Shown here piece after piece: positions 24,882 through 37,130 of a stretch of 64,000 nt of DNA (the stretch's first letter is position 1; each line of letters starts with the position of its first letter). Position numbers and translations under genes: made by a program. Below the pieces are notes generated by a model. It was not told where the DNA came from and did not search any database. It saw nothing but the letters and a program-made list of their open reading frames with translations. Source of the DNA: Sycobia sp. Sy_11 (lineage: Eukaryota > Arthropoda > Insecta > Hymenoptera > Epichrysomallidae); the NCBI GenBank assembly GCA_018907035.1, contig JACCIC010000018.1:496001-560000 (forward strand), given 5' to 3'.

Positions 24882-24888
24882 TCAGTCA
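24882..24888 (-). CDS. Mhcl: Mhcl/Myo18A probable terminal exon (coding part, stop)
   Basis: After acceptor TTTAATGCTTCAG the bases T GAC TGA complete AGT (Ser), add Asp and stop, giving a C-terminus SDNSDSD. The intron from 25013 would be 124 bp. With this exon the constitutive tail exons sum to exactly 2250 nt, that is 749 codons plus stop. The acidic Ser-Asp repeat recalls the GDSDVDSELE end of vertebrate Myo18A. The same frame stays open for 18 codons past the stop (see findings). Alternatives are no splicing at 25013, or use of the acceptor at 24482; both end the protein with Arg-stop. Confidence 0.55.
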
Positions 24889-25012
24889 CTGAAGCATTAA
24901 AGTTATTCTTATAAAATAAATTGCATGTTTTATCAAAATTAAGATAAAAAAAAAAATAATTGGAAAAAGCAATTGGGGATAATGTATCCGGCAGATGCGA
25001 ACGCCGCGTTAC

Positions 25013-25350
25013 CTATCGCTATTGTCACTCGTGGCTTCCTCGCTGCAATCCAGATCGAGTTCGCCCTGAATGGCGCTCTGCAGATCGTCAATCCTCTGCA
25101 GGGCCAGTCTCAGATCGTCCTTGACGGCCTTGGTCTCCGCCTCGGCCGCTTCCAAAGCCTTCTCCAGGTCGCGTCGCGCGCGCGTCGCCTCCTGTTCCCT
25201 GGCTGTTGCCGAGGCCATCTCCTCGCGCGCCTCGCGGAGCGATCGCTGCAGTCTGCGCGACGCGTCCTGAGCGCCCTGTTCCTTTGTACGGAGGAGCCCA
25301 GTTTCCGACTGGAGCTTCTCCACGTTTTCCTTCAGCCGCGCTATTTGGGT
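25013..25350 (-). CDS. Mhcl: Mhcl/Myo18A exon: end of coiled coil and acidic tail piece
   Basis: A 338-nt exon with acceptor TTGCTTTCAG: 112 codons plus two bases. It starts TQIARLKENVEKLQSETGLL, contains LRLALQRIDDLQSAIQGELD (vertebrate [20 protein letters not shown]) and runs into an acidic end ...CSEEATSDNSD. A donor GTAACG follows at 25012. If it is not spliced here, the frame reads one Arg codon and stops (TAA, 25011-25009). Every splice outcome I can see ends the protein within two residues of SDNSD, so the C-terminus is firm even though the last junction is not. Confidence 0.92.
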
Positions 25351-25437
25351 CTGAAAGCAAGATTCGTCGATTACTTAGCAAAAAAAAAACAATGACGAAA
25401 TTTTCAATTGAAATTTGTGTAAATTCATTTATAAAGA

Positions 25438-25474
<37 letters not shown>

Positions 25475-25680
25475 TAAAATAATTACGATATAGATTTTTA
25501 TCTTCATCGGAATAAAAAAATAAATATATATGTTTTCAATTTTAAATAGGGCTTTCTTACTTTTTAAAGATTCTAAAAATCTGGGTGTCAACATTATAGT
25601 TTTCATAATTTTAAAATTTGTTTTAAGTTTAGAGTAAAAAAAAATTGTTATCCCTATCATTTTGTTTAACAAGAATTCAC

Positions 25681-25944
25681 CTCCAAACGCGCTCTTGTTG
25701 TTTGTTCGAGTTCGAGTTTGCTCTCGAGCTCTTTCGTTCGGAACTCGAGACGTCTAGTGGCGAGACTATTGGCTGTCGGGTCGCCGAGCTGTTCCACCGA
25801 CTCGAGCCGCTGGCTTAATTCCGAAATCTGATCCTTCAACGAGGATTTCTCGGCTTCCAAAGCCGCGATCTGAACTTGCGCCTCCTGCAATTGTGCCTGC
25901 TCAGCGGATACTTGTTGCACTGTGGTGCGATACTTCTTCAGCAC
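25681..25944 (-). CDS. Mhcl: Mhcl/Myo18A coiled-coil exon
   Basis: An 88-codon exon, phase 0-0, with acceptor ATCTGTCTCAAAG and donor GTGAAT. The peptide starts VLKKYRTTVQQVSAEQAQLQ and ends TTRARLE. It corresponds to the vertebrate MKKHKAAVAQASRD...LETRLEFERTQVKRLE region. The upstream exon ends ELAE, so the joined text reads ELAEVLKKY, matching vertebrate ELMKKHK. Confidence 0.94.
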
Positions 25945-26403
25945 CTTTGAGACAGATTTTAAATGTTTATAAATAAATTTACATTTGATATGATACAATA
26001 TTTTATAAACAAAAGCTTCGAGGGAATACATTCGGAAAAATATTTAGAACAAACAATTTGTTGGGTTAATTTAGATTTTTATGTAACGAAAGATACAACA
26101 TGGGTATACTTCAAATTCATAATTAAATTAAAGTATGTTTCTATAAATATCGATCGAATATTACATTTTAGCAAAGCAATATGATCAATCGCTTTTATTA
26201 ATTAAGAATAAATTTTTAAAACAAATCAAAATTGTGTATTATACACAGTATTTTCAACCGAAAAATAAATATCTATATTGCTTTTGAATTTAAATAAATT
26301 TTCGAATAAGAAAAAGATAATTACAGAAACACACACACACACGCACACACGCACACACAATATCAAGTACCGAATCCATAAAAATGATATAAGAAAAAAT
26401 TAC

Positions 26404-26716
26404 TTCGGCAAGCTCTTCCTCGTTCTCCTCGAGCTGCGACAGCAATTCCGTGCGCTCCCGATTGGCGGCCGTGGCGCGGTCCTCGGCCTCGGAGCGCTGG
26501 CGCGACGTCTCCTCCAGCGCTGCCTGCGTCTCGCTCAGGTCCTGCTCCAGGGCCTGCTTGGCCTTGACGGCCACGGCGCGTGCGCACTCCGCGTCCTCGA
26601 GCTGGTTCTTCAGGTGGCGCAGGGCCGCCTTGCCCGTGGAGTCGCCCTTCGAGCGCTCGAGCATCGTCTGGGCGTCCCTCAGCAGCGCTCGAGTCTTCTT
26701 CAAGTCCCGCTTCAGT
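26404..26716 (-). CDS. Mhcl: Mhcl/Myo18A coiled-coil exon
   Basis: A 313-nt exon: one base completing Arg, then 104 codons from LKRDLKKTRALLRDAQTMLE to NEEELAE, phase 0 at the 3' end. Acceptor is ATTTTGTATAG, donor GTAATT (weaker than the others, but the only one that keeps frame). LKRDLKKTRALLRDAQ corresponds to vertebrate LRKDLKRTKALLADAQ. The segment LRHLKNQLEDAECARAVAVK corresponds to LKNQLEESEFTCAAAVKA. This leaves no doubt about the class XVIII assignment. Confidence 0.96.
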
Positions 26717-27357
26717 CTATACAAAATTCAGGTTTATTGTCGAGACAAGGAATTATTAAGAATTGTAGCGATTTACAAGACAGTTGTAGGCTTGTAATAG
26801 CAAATGTAATAGTATCTCTCTAACGTCTTGTGAAAGCATAAAAAAATTATTGAGAAAATTTTAATGTTACGTTTGATTATGCTTAACAAAATGTAAAGAA
26901 ACATTTTTTGTGATTTGTGCTGGTTAGAATTCAGCAGAGATTGGACTTTTCACTATAACATGGATTTGAAAAATAATGAGACTACCTATCATATCCGTTT
27001 TTTAAATTTTGTATCGATCAATTATTTAACCATTGTGTTTCTACATCGACAAAGAAACTTTTTTTCGTATTCTTTTTAAAATTCCATCAAGTATCAGAAT
27101 TAAACTATAATTTTAAATATTTATTTATTATTTGAATACTGTTGTCAAACCATACAAAAAATCTCGGGCTTAGAACTTTTTTACAAATAAATAACACACA
27201 AATTCAATTGTCTTAAACCATCTTTTATAGTAGCTTAACTTTCATCCTGTACACTAACTGACTCACGACAAATCGCTCTTGCAATCGCGCGACGAATGCG
27301 CAAGCATTAAACATAAAAAAAAAATAAAAAAAAATCAACAACACAACGAGTCGTCAC

Positions 27358-27812
27358 CTTTGCGTGGTCTCGGCCTCGGCCGCTCGATCGGTCCTGTCCT
27401 GATCCTCGAACGCCACCAGTCTGCGCTCGAGCTCGTGCTTCTCCCTCAGCACGATCGTGCGCTCCTCGTGCTCGTTCTCGAGCTGCGCCTCCAGGGCCTT
27501 CACCTTCTTCATCGCGCTGCCCCAGACGTCCTCCAGCTCCTCGTCCCTCTGCTGCATCTCCTTGCGCATCTCCTTGCGCTGCTGCTCGATGCTCATCTCG
27601 AGGCGCAGCTTCGCCTGCTCGAGGAGCGAGACCTGGCCGGCGAGGTCGTCGAGCTCCTCCTCCTGGTCCTTGGCCTTCTTCTCGAGCTCGTGCTTCGCCT
27701 TCTTCAGCTGGGCGACCTCCTCCTCGGTCTTGCCGCCGAAAGTCAGCTCCTCGAGCTCCTGGGTCAGCGTGTGGAGCCGCTCTTCCTTCAGTTCGATTTC
27801 TAATCTTGCATC
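27358..27812 (-). CDS. Mhcl: Mhcl/Myo18A coiled-coil exon (largest constitutive tail exon)
   Basis: A 455-nt exon, 151 codons plus two bases, with acceptor ATCTTCTACAG and donor GTGACG. The peptide starts DARLEIELKEERLHTLTQEL and includes KAKDQEEELDDLAGQVSLLE and QAKLRLEMSIEQQRKEM, close to vertebrate KVKDQEEELDEQAG and MLEQAKLRLEM, the best-conserved part of the Myo18A tail. It ends in a split Arg codon (AG+A) joined to 26716. Many Glu/Lys/Arg heptads and no helix-breaking residues over most of its length agree with a rod domain. Confidence 0.96.
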
Positions 27813-27894
27813 CTGTAGAAGATAATAGTGTTGTCAAAATGTTGTCCAGTTCCCTTACAGAATTACGTAATTTAGTAACGTTAATATTGCTTAC

Positions 27895-28018
27895 GCTCAA
27901 GTTTTGCTCAATCGTGTACTTCTCGGCAATCACCACATCTTTTTCACGAGCGAGTCGCTCTCGTTGAGCCTTCTCCTGGCGCAAGTCGTCCATTAGGTTT
28001 TGTGTTTCCGAATCAAAT
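27895..28018 (-). CDS. Mhcl: Mhcl/Myo18A coiled-coil exon (FDSE motif)
   Basis: A 124-nt exon: one base finishing the split Lys codon, then 41 codons starting FDSETQNLMDDLRQEKAQRE and ending TIEQNLS, phase 0 at the 3' end. Acceptor is AATTTACAG, donor GTAAGC. It matches the vertebrate FDSEL...AQREKLQREK stretch. The following intron is only 82 bp (27813-27894), the shortest in the visible gene. Confidence 0.93.
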
Positions 28019-28686
28019 CTGTAAATTATTAACATTAGTCGTGTCTTGTAACGATGTGAAAGACAAATGCTTATTTTGTACATTTAGTTTCGTATAAACT
28101 AATAAATAAAACAAATAAATACATATTTTTATCGTTCTTGCAGAATTTTGAATGAACTTTGTTCCTTTTAACAAAAAGTTCGTTAAAAAGATTTTAAAAT
28201 CGATAAAACTATGTATTAGTCTCCTTGCTCAGTCGGCGAAAGATTAATCTTCCTTTTATATTTTTAGGCTAATCTTATAAATTGCAGATCCAATATAGTT
28301 ATTCTTGTAAAAAGCGATCCTAATGGGCAAGCTATTTTATTACCTATGTGGATACATCCAGAATTCAATATTAAATGTGTGCTAAAGATAGTCCATAATA
28401 GGATTTAAATATTTTAAAAATTTCCAATCGAGTTAGTATTTAATTCTTACGATACCAGAGGTCAAAGCTGGTATTTTACCAGGACATCTCAAGCCAATAC
28501 TAATTAAGTTCACATTACAATGAATCGATGTTTCAAATTTCAGCAATTATTTTAGTACGATGAAAAATACGTATACCCGTGGAAAAATGCTAAATTTGAC
28601 TTTTATCCTCAAAATGAAATTTCAGGTAGATTAAAATCTTATCGTGGATTATTCTTTGCCATATATTTAATCATAAAATTGGAGAA

Positions 28687-28687
<1 letters not shown>

Positions 28688-28738
<51 letters not shown>
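28688..28738 (+). repeat. (TA)n tract in Mhcl intron
   Basis: Uninterrupted TA tract in the intron between exons 29731 and 28018. Confidence 0.95.
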
Positions 28739-28741
<3 letters not shown>

Positions 28742-29730
28742 AAACAAACATTGGGATTTCTCTTAAAGGAGTTATTGAATCGAATTTTTGTCCATCAGAC
28801 CAATACTTTTCATAGTTTTCATAGTTTTATACATAAAAATGAAATTATTGTAAATTATAGTCGACCGTGATTATTCTTTATATATATATATTCTTCGTTG
28901 CTACAAAGTTTTCAATAAATTAAATTCCTTAACCGGTATTCAAATTAAAATTTCATAACCAATTATAAATAAAAAAATTTACAAAATTTTCATATCCACA
29001 CATTGTAATAAATTTTCTTCTACATTTCAAGCAACCTATATAATATAATTCCTATATAATAAATTCCTATATTATAAATTCCTATATAATAAAATCTATA
29101 TAATAAATTCTGGTAATGATTATCTAATATTGTCAATAATTTCATGTCTTAACTTCAAACAGAAAGTCTACTTTTTACACTATCGTTAGGAAAGGATCAC
29201 TAGACAGTCCGTTAATCTCAGTAGAAAAATTGATGTAAGGTTTTTAATTCGTTGACCCTGTTATATATTCTAATGAAAACAATGTATATATTAGTATAAC
29301 TTTTTGCGACATGGTGTGACTTTCCATACGAAAAAAAATGTATCAAACAATTACATAGCAGCACACAATATGCACGAGCGACCCGAAAAAATAAATGATG
29401 ATAACGAGGCACTCGCAAAAAGATCCTTTACACAGAGCTTCATTTTCCCGTATATCTCGCATTGAGTTCCCGTGAAACGGGACTATTTTTCTCCTCCATC
29501 TATATATATATATATAGAAAAACAGTCGCGCCACGCCACAATACGGCGCCTGTGGGAAAATCCGGCGAAAAAAAGGGAGGAGGCGCGCACGGTGCGCGAC
29601 TCCTCTATATAAATAATCGCGCGAGATCCGGGGAAAAAACGACGGCCGGAAGGGCCCGATTTCAGGCGAGGGACCGACCGAGAAAGAAAGACAGAGCCGC
29701 TATATATATATATATATTTTATGAACTCAC

Positions 29731-29885
29731 TTCCGCTGCTTCTTCTCAAGCAGATTGTTCCTCGCCGTCTGTTCCTCCAGTAGCAGTCGCAGGTCGTGCA
29801 TCTCGCCGTTGAGCTTCTGTACGCGCCGCTTCCATTGGCCGACGACCTGGCGCTGCTCCTCGACCTCCTCGTACGCGTCCGCCAG
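29731..29885 (-). CDS. Mhcl: Mhcl/Myo18A coiled-coil exon
   Basis: A 155-nt exon that enters in phase 0 and leaves two bases (AA) completed by the next exon. Acceptor is GCTCGTCGCAG, donor GTGAGT. The peptide starts LADAYEEVEEQRQVVGQWKR and ends LLEKKQRK across the junction; LEKKQR followed by KFDSE/RFDSE is conserved in class XVIII myosins. Coiled-coil heptads are continuous. Positions were fixed by the requirement that the split lysine codon (AA+A) join the exon at 28018. Confidence 0.93.
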
Positions 29886-30108
29886 CTGCGACGAGCGTCG
29901 ATGAAGAGAAAAATTAACAAAAAGAGCAAAGAGTTAGAATGCACGATTCGTGCGATCGATGCTAGTTAAAGGCGCCAAATACCACGGCAGTAAAAGTCCG
30001 CGCCCTCGTCGATCGCGAGGGATCGAAGCGATTAAGGGCAGGAGCGCGCCGCCGTGCGATCGAGAGAGCCGCGCGAAAAAAATCGAGTTGCTATAGATCG
30101 TTACTTAG

Positions 30109-30111
<3 letters not shown>

Positions 30112-30161
<50 letters not shown>
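30112..30161 (+). repeat. (TA)n tract in Mhcl intron
   Basis: TA tract about 230 bp upstream (in transcript order) of exon 29885-29731. An A-run of about 27 lies at 30333-30359. Confidence 0.95.
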
Positions 30162-30164
<3 letters not shown>

Positions 30165-31698
30165 GGACCTGTAATTCGAATTAAATAGCCCATTTGTTTT
30201 GTAAAATAATCAACTTGATTAATTATACCCGTTGCTTGTGTTTTCATTAAGATGCTTTCGACTATACGGCTTGATGTATGATTCAGTACGCTATAATAAG
30301 TAACGACATGATTAATGACTTAAAAATCAACCAAAAAAAAAAAAAAAAAAAAAAAAAAACAAGAAAACCAGAAACGCACGATTTCCATCACTGTTTGACT
30401 ACTTGTTACAAGTATATATAATATAATACATTATTTATGAGCAGCTTTAAACCGACGTCGAGTATTAAATAGTTTTTAGTGACATTTTCAGCATATATAC
30501 CGAAAACTCGTGCCGCGCGGGATGTATCTATAATGTTTTGAATTTATGCGTGTCGTATATACGTCGGGGCTTTTTTGCTTTTTTTTTAACGATTTTTCAC
30601 TTGTAAACACTGCGTGTAAAATTTTTCCGATACTTTGCTGTACGCGCGTCTTCTTAAAGTAAGCTATAACGTAAGTAAATTTTTAAAAATACAAATGTCT
30701 AAGACAGTTGGAACTTAATAAAACCTATAATATAATCATTAAACCAATTTATCATAAAGAAATCTCTATGATTGTTTTTTAATGTTTAAATTAATGAAAT
30801 CGTTGTCATAAAAGTATAATATTATTTGTTCTGATAAATGAATTACAGAACTATAGATTCGGAAATTTATAAATACATTTTTACTAGTTTGTTTACAAAC
30901 ACATAAATATAGCTTTGGTCTTTGGGTACTGTATTAAATTAAATTGACGTAAATGTACAAATAAATAAGTATATACAGCTAAGGAATGCATGGTCAAGCT
31001 GTGTAAATTTTAAACAATTAGAATGTCCTAATAGCGACTTGTTGGTTTAATATCTGATAAGTAATAATATAAGCAAATTCTTATAACTTGTTTTAAAAAT
31101 CATATTCTTATTTAAAATATTAATAATTAAAGAAAATTTCAAATATACATAAATGAAGTTGAGTGCTTTTTCCTAATATTTTTTCGTTTGTTCTGTTTTA
31201 TTTTAATTTATTAATTTAACAAACTGTATTACATTGGGCACGAGTAATTGTAAAATTAAAATGTTAAATTGAGTTTTTGTCAATCTATATATTAATAATT
31301 TGGTTTATTATCTATAGTCTACGACACTTATTGTCATTGCGATATCAGTTTGCATTACAAGCTTTTTTCGCGGTATCTCTATTGAATCCGTCAAGCGTTC
31401 CGACTGCTATGGCGAATCGTCTAATAAATCAATAATAAAAAAAAAAGAAAAAAACGATCACCTGCTCGGCCTCCATCGCGTCACCGTTACACTCGCGTCA
31501 AGCCATTGTCAAACAACTCCCCCCTCCCCCCGTGCTTTCCCGATCGCGAGGCCCGCGATGACGGTCGGGACGCTATTATTGTACCGGCGGTACGCGCGTC
31601 GCCCAACGCGCGATCGTACGCGCACAGTACTCTGATTGCGTATCGATATAACAAGACTGCCCCCCACCCCCCAGCCCCGCCGCGCCGCGCCGGCTCAC

Positions 31699-32058
31699 CT
31701 TCTTCTCGAGCTGCTTCTTCAGGCCGACCAGCTGCTCGAGGTCGTCCTCGTGCTGCTGCGCCATCTTGCGCTTGGTGAACTCGAGCTCGCGCATCGCGTG
31801 CTGATACCTCTGCTTGTAAACGCCGGCGTCCTCGCCGTCCTCGGCGTCGGAGGCGAGCCCGTTGAGATCGGCGGCCCGGGCGTAGAGCAGCTCCATCTCG
31901 AGGCGCTCGGCCTGCTGCTGGAGGCTCTTGTTCGACTCGCTCACGTCCTGGAGCTCGCGCTCCAGGCGCAGGCGCTCGGACTGCTCGGCGTCGATGCGCT
32001 CCGCGGCCAGGGTCGAGGTCGAGTGCTCCTCAGCGAAGTCGGCCGTCATCTCGCTCAG
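31699..32058 (-). CDS. Mhcl: Mhcl/Myo18A coiled-coil exon
   Basis: A 120-codon exon, phase 0-0, with acceptor CCCCAATGCAG and donor GTGAGC. It begins LSEMTADFAEEHSTSTLAAE and includes LQQQAERLEMELLYARAADL and YQHAMRELEFTKRKM, aligning with the vertebrate Myo18A tail stretch that contains ISELTSEL and VREVDFTKKRL. It ends EQLVGLKKQLEKK. There is a short acidic Gly/Asp interruption (SDAEDGEDAG) in the heptads, at the same place as an acidic break in vertebrate Myo18A. GC-rich codon use contrasts sharply with the flanking AT-rich introns. Confidence 0.95.
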
Positions 32059-33409
32059 CTGCATTGGGGAGAGGCGAAAAGAAGGATGAAAAGATCGTTT
32101 ACTTAAGATTTATATTGAGTTGTTCGTGCACGTGCCAGTGTGGGTGTGTGTGTGTGTGTTGTGTGCTTATTTTTTTTTTTTTTTTTAAATAAAAGAAAAC
32201 AATTGGTGGATGATTGGGCAATGTGTAAGATATTGCAGAGATTTGTCGAAGCAAATATTAGCATATAGTAGTTAGAAATCAAGAAAAAAATTTTAATTAC
32301 AAATTTTAATATCTTTTTTTAAGGCTCCTTAATCAATGACACCACTCTATTGACAGAACGAAAAAAGGTCAAGGATCGTATCATAACTAGGCTGATTTTG
32401 TTTTCACAGGTTTTAAGTATATAATGAAGTATAAAAAATAAACTTTTATTATCATGTTTATAGAAAGCTACAGCTATAGAGCCAATTTGCCGAATCGACT
32501 ATTTATTTTACTAAATAGGTAAACAGAACGGAGGACTTCTCGGAAACTATACAAGACGAAATAGGAAATAAAAATATTATTCATGTATATTATTAGTTAT
32601 AGAAATACGTAGAATTAAGGATTGTTTAGCTCAATTTTTTAAAGATTTTTTTTAAATAGCTTTTAAAAAATTATCATTATCAAACGAAATAAGCAATTAA
32701 ATATAAATGTTTATAGCAAGTTTACTTTTAATTAAAAATATTTAAGTTTTTGCATAAATAATGTATTTCTGAATTATTGTCAAAATTTTATAGCAATCCA
32801 TGCATAATTAATGTACAAATGTAATCCGTCCATCCAAGATCGTTCTATTTGAAAAAGTGTTTTTAAGAACAACACATTTAAAAATCCAGGAGTGCAGAAT
32901 TCAATGGATAGTGTTTTTAACACATTTGCTAAAACATTATTGAAGTCCAAAAATTCAATTTTCTAAGAATTTTGAATCTGGTAAAAAGAATGAAACATAA
33001 ACATAGTTTTTATTTAAAAATGATAAGATTTGTAATAGTATTGTTTTCGCTGGAGTTTTTATTTTCTTTTATGATTAGCATCTGTCATGGGAAAAAATCG
33101 TTAAATTTAATACCACAAAAAAGATATTCAAGCAATGAAGTAACATCAGATAGCTTGTCTTTTTTACTATTATTAGACTGAATATTTAAAAAATCAAATG
33201 AATCATTTTGAAAAAGTATAATAATTCTTAGGGTAGGGATGAAGAACAGGTGTCGGTAAAAATGAGGTATCTGTACGTATTTTGAAATATCGGAGTAATT
33301 GGTTATGTCGAGTTACTGTAATTGTAGACGATGCTATAACAATATTCAGAACGATTTCTATAAATATTGACTAATGCAGGTATTATTAGATATATGTAAC
33401 AGATTCATT

Positions 33410-34012
<603 letters not shown>

Positions 34013-35125
34013 AAAGTTTGTTCTTAAGTCATTATAAAAACAAATTGAAGGAGTCTATCCAATAGCGGTGACTAATTTACTCTAGATTGAGTAAGTAATT
34101 CTAATTACTTCTAAAATAAACTATGTAAAGTTTGAACATCACTATTCCATTCTCAAAATATTGCGTTTTCTTACAGTTATTTTGGTTCTCTTTAATCAAT
34201 ATGTATATTCCGTAAAATTAGATAAATTTTTTATAACCACCATTGCTTTTGGAATTAGATTCGACACAAGAAAAATTAAATGACCTATGTCACAAATATA
34301 TAGTTATATTTATTAAATAATAGAATTTATTTAATGAATTGAAGTTAGATGTAATTTGTGTTCATTATAAAAAGTCAGCATCGCACATTAAAGTTTGGAA
34401 AATCGACGAAACTTCAATCGAGCATCTACACATTTCTGAACATACTTTCATAGAACATTTGTTTGAAATGTTAACTTATATGTAATTCATTTCAGAAGCA
34501 ACTAATGCTTGCCATTACCTAATTTTTTTCACTAAACAGTATATCAAAATTAATTATAGCAAAGTACTAATTTTTAAGTAAGAAAGTACTATATCTTGAG
34601 AATGAGAACAGACGTTGTTCTAAAACTTGAGAGGGTTCAATATAGAAATACTCATTGTTGCCCAGCTTAGTTGGGACCAAATTTGTCATCTATATCCGAT
34701 AGCCATTCTTTAAAGGATTCTCATTTAGACAAATCGATATGCGCTAGTTTTCAAACTGGCACCAGAAAATCCAAGTAGAACTACCCTACTATTGCTCGCG
34801 AAGTTCATGAAATATGATACCTGTCGTCGAGGAAATTGAGTCACGCGATCTTTCGTTATTCGAATTGGGTTATTGTGTTACACTTTTCATCTCTGAAATT
34901 GAGTTGTTAGTCCTCGTTGAGAGCCATCAATATGGTTTTGAAAAAAAAACGTCATACACACGCACACTGTACAATAGAAATTATCGGCAAACTCATCCCC
35001 AATACAAAAGATATCCAAACAATAAACAACGAGAGGACGCAAGAAACCAAAAACAAGAAAAATCGTGCATTCCTCCGTCCCGCAGTCCGAAATTCCAAAT
35101 CTCTGTTCTTTCTCCCTCAATGTAC

Positions 35126-36100
35126 CTCCTCGTCGCACTGGGACATCGTCCTGTCGTTCTCCTCGGATAGCCTTGATACGGGCCTCGACGGGCTCATCTT
35201 TCCCAAGCTGTTCGCCCTGCTGAAATACTTGTAGCCCCTGATCATGATGTTGGTGGCGCTCTTGCTTCTAAGCAGACTTCTACGCCGGCCGCCCTGGGGA
35301 GCGGTCGCCTCCATCGTGCCGTCCTCGGGCCTGCCCAGCCGCTTCCACTCGTCCATTATGTGATCGGTGCGCTCGAGGAAGTTCGATATCTTCGAGGTGA
35401 GATAGGAGGAAGCGGTGTCCGGTTCGAGATTAGCAGCGGTCGGCCGGAACGACTGGCGGACGCGCTGCTTGTCGATGCCGAGGACGAAGTTGAGGCTGGC
35501 GTCGAAGACGACCGGGGCCTGCTCCTTGCTCGAGAGCTCGTCCAGGTCGAGCTCGTCGTTGCGGCAACCCGGCGTCTGGGGGAAGAGCCGGCGCGGGGTC
35601 GGTGACCTGCTGATGCTGTTGCTGCTGATGCTGGTGCCAAGACCACTGAGAGAGCCGCCGAGGCTGCCCTTCACGGAGAGCAGCGACGGCGAACGCTGGA
35701 TCAGGAGGTTGGGCATTATCCGCGGGGTGGAAAGAGAGGAGCCGGCGCTCGGGGACGGCGACCTGGACAGCAGGCTCGAAGTAGTGGTGGTGGTTGCGGT
35801 GTTGGAATTGGGTCGGATCACCGCGATTTTCGAGAGCGGCCGCGATTGGAAGTGGCCGCCGCCGCCGCCACCACCGCCGATGACGATCGACGGCGGGAGC
35901 GGCGGTCTGCGCCCGAGGATGCTGACGTACGAGGAGCTGGTGGAGCTGCTGTCGGCGTCGGAGCAGTTGCTGCCGGTCGAGCTGCCGCTCAGCTGGAACG
36001 CGGGACTGGTCGAGGTGCCCAGGGGCTCGCAGTAGGTCGTCGGTGAGAGCGGCATCTTGGCTGCTGGCTCGGTCGGCTCGTGCTTGCTCAGTTCCGCATG
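35126..36100 (-). CDS. Mhcl: Mhcl/Myo18A optional 325-codon exon (cassette or alternative first exon)
   Basis: Open frame of 325 codons between acceptor CCCTACCCTTAG and donor GTACAT, phase 0 at both ends, so it can be included or skipped without a frameshift. The first 15 codons precede an in-frame ATG at 36055. The content is unlike the rest of the gene: Ser/Thr-rich low complexity, a run of eight Gly, several SP/TP sites, then a more ordered C-terminal part with SKISNFLERTDHIMDEWKRL and RSKSATNIMIRGYKYFS. It lies exactly where the vertebrate coiled coil is uninterrupted, so inclusion in a full-length protein would break the rod. A CpG-rich block lies immediately upstream in transcript order (36.4-37.1 kb). 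Two readings fit: a cassette exon, or the first coding exon of a motor-less isoform starting at 36055. The exon itself is well supported by length, codon use and splice sites; its mode of use is inference. Confidence 0.85.
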
Positions 36101-36379
36101 CTAAGGGTAGGGGGTATGGATGGTTTTGAATGAGGTCTGTCGGTTGCTTATGGAGATACAGTCGTCGCTCTTTAAAAAGTATATATTCGTTCGCTATGTA
36201 CTACATTTTTCGAATCCCTTTTCCCGTCTTTGGTATGCGGGACGTTGTATATATATATTCTATAACAATCACTTAGCACTGAATACGCTCTATGCGACAC
36301 TTGTGTAACTTCTCGAAACGCGCTCTTCTAAATTTGTCCCCATCGACGAGGCCTCGCCTCAGTAGCGGCTGCGCATAAA

Positions 36380-37130
36380 ACGGTTCCCCTCGAGTCGTTT
36401 TCCATTTCTTCATGTACGCTTGTTCGTGCTTTCCTTCGCGATGTGCGGAGGGAACTATGAGAGATCGCTGGACGCTGGATCGTCCAGCCGCCCGACAAAT
36501 CGAGGTACGTCTATGCGTATATAAAAGAGTTGCATAAGAGTGCGAAGAGCCGCGGCCGCAGCGCGACGACACCCGAAACGAGGAAGAGCGACGCTGCAAC
36601 TGGCGGGCAAACTCTCTCCTCATCTCGGGGCCGCTGACGCGAAGAAAAGAACGGGGAAAGAGAGCGAGAAGGGCGCGCGCGCGGGCGCTCTCACGTACGT
36701 TTTCACGGAGCACACACACGCACGCATGTATACGCGCACGTATACAGAAAAAGACGCACGTACAGCGAAGGTGGTCACCTCGCGGTTATTCTAAGAAGAG
36801 GAGCGCGGAACGGGCCTTGGAGTTCGGCCAATATACAGCGGGCCGGCTTCCGCTGGGAAAACGCGGTGATTTACGCGCGGATCGTGCGGCGGGGAGCGGG
36901 GGAGCCGAGGCAAGAGAGCGAGGGGGGTGTGCAGGAACGAGAAAGAGCGGACGGGGACCGAGGCAGAGGCATAATGCCTTGTATATCGGACGCGAATGGG
37001 GCGGCTCTCTTGGACGGCGGTGGTTTCAGAATATTCGCTTTAACGTGCATCGCACGAACGACGACTGGGCGGGGGTTGCGGGAGGAGGGGGGAGGTGGAG
37101 GCGAAAACGTGACATTGGACGTCTTTTTAT
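36380..37130. promoter_or_regulatory. CpG-rich block upstream of the 325-codon Mhcl exon
   Basis: About 0.75 kb of dense CpG and purine-rich sequence (many CGCG, GCGC and GGGGAG runs) inside an AT-rich intron, immediately upstream in transcript order of the exon at 36100. The position fits an internal promoter for an isoform starting at the ATG at 36055. No TATA or initiator is distinctive. Confidence 0.35.

Noticed and set aside
27279..27825. Plus-strand Leu-rich and Ser-rich open frames of 122-174 codons
   Set aside because: They are antisense shadows of the Mhcl coiled-coil exon; Glu/Lys-rich coding gives Leu/Ser-rich antisense.
35360..36046. Plus-strand and other-frame open frames of 66-206 codons
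   Set aside because: These are shadows of the GC-rich 325-codon Mhcl exon on the minus strand, which alone has matched splice sites and conserved-looking segments.
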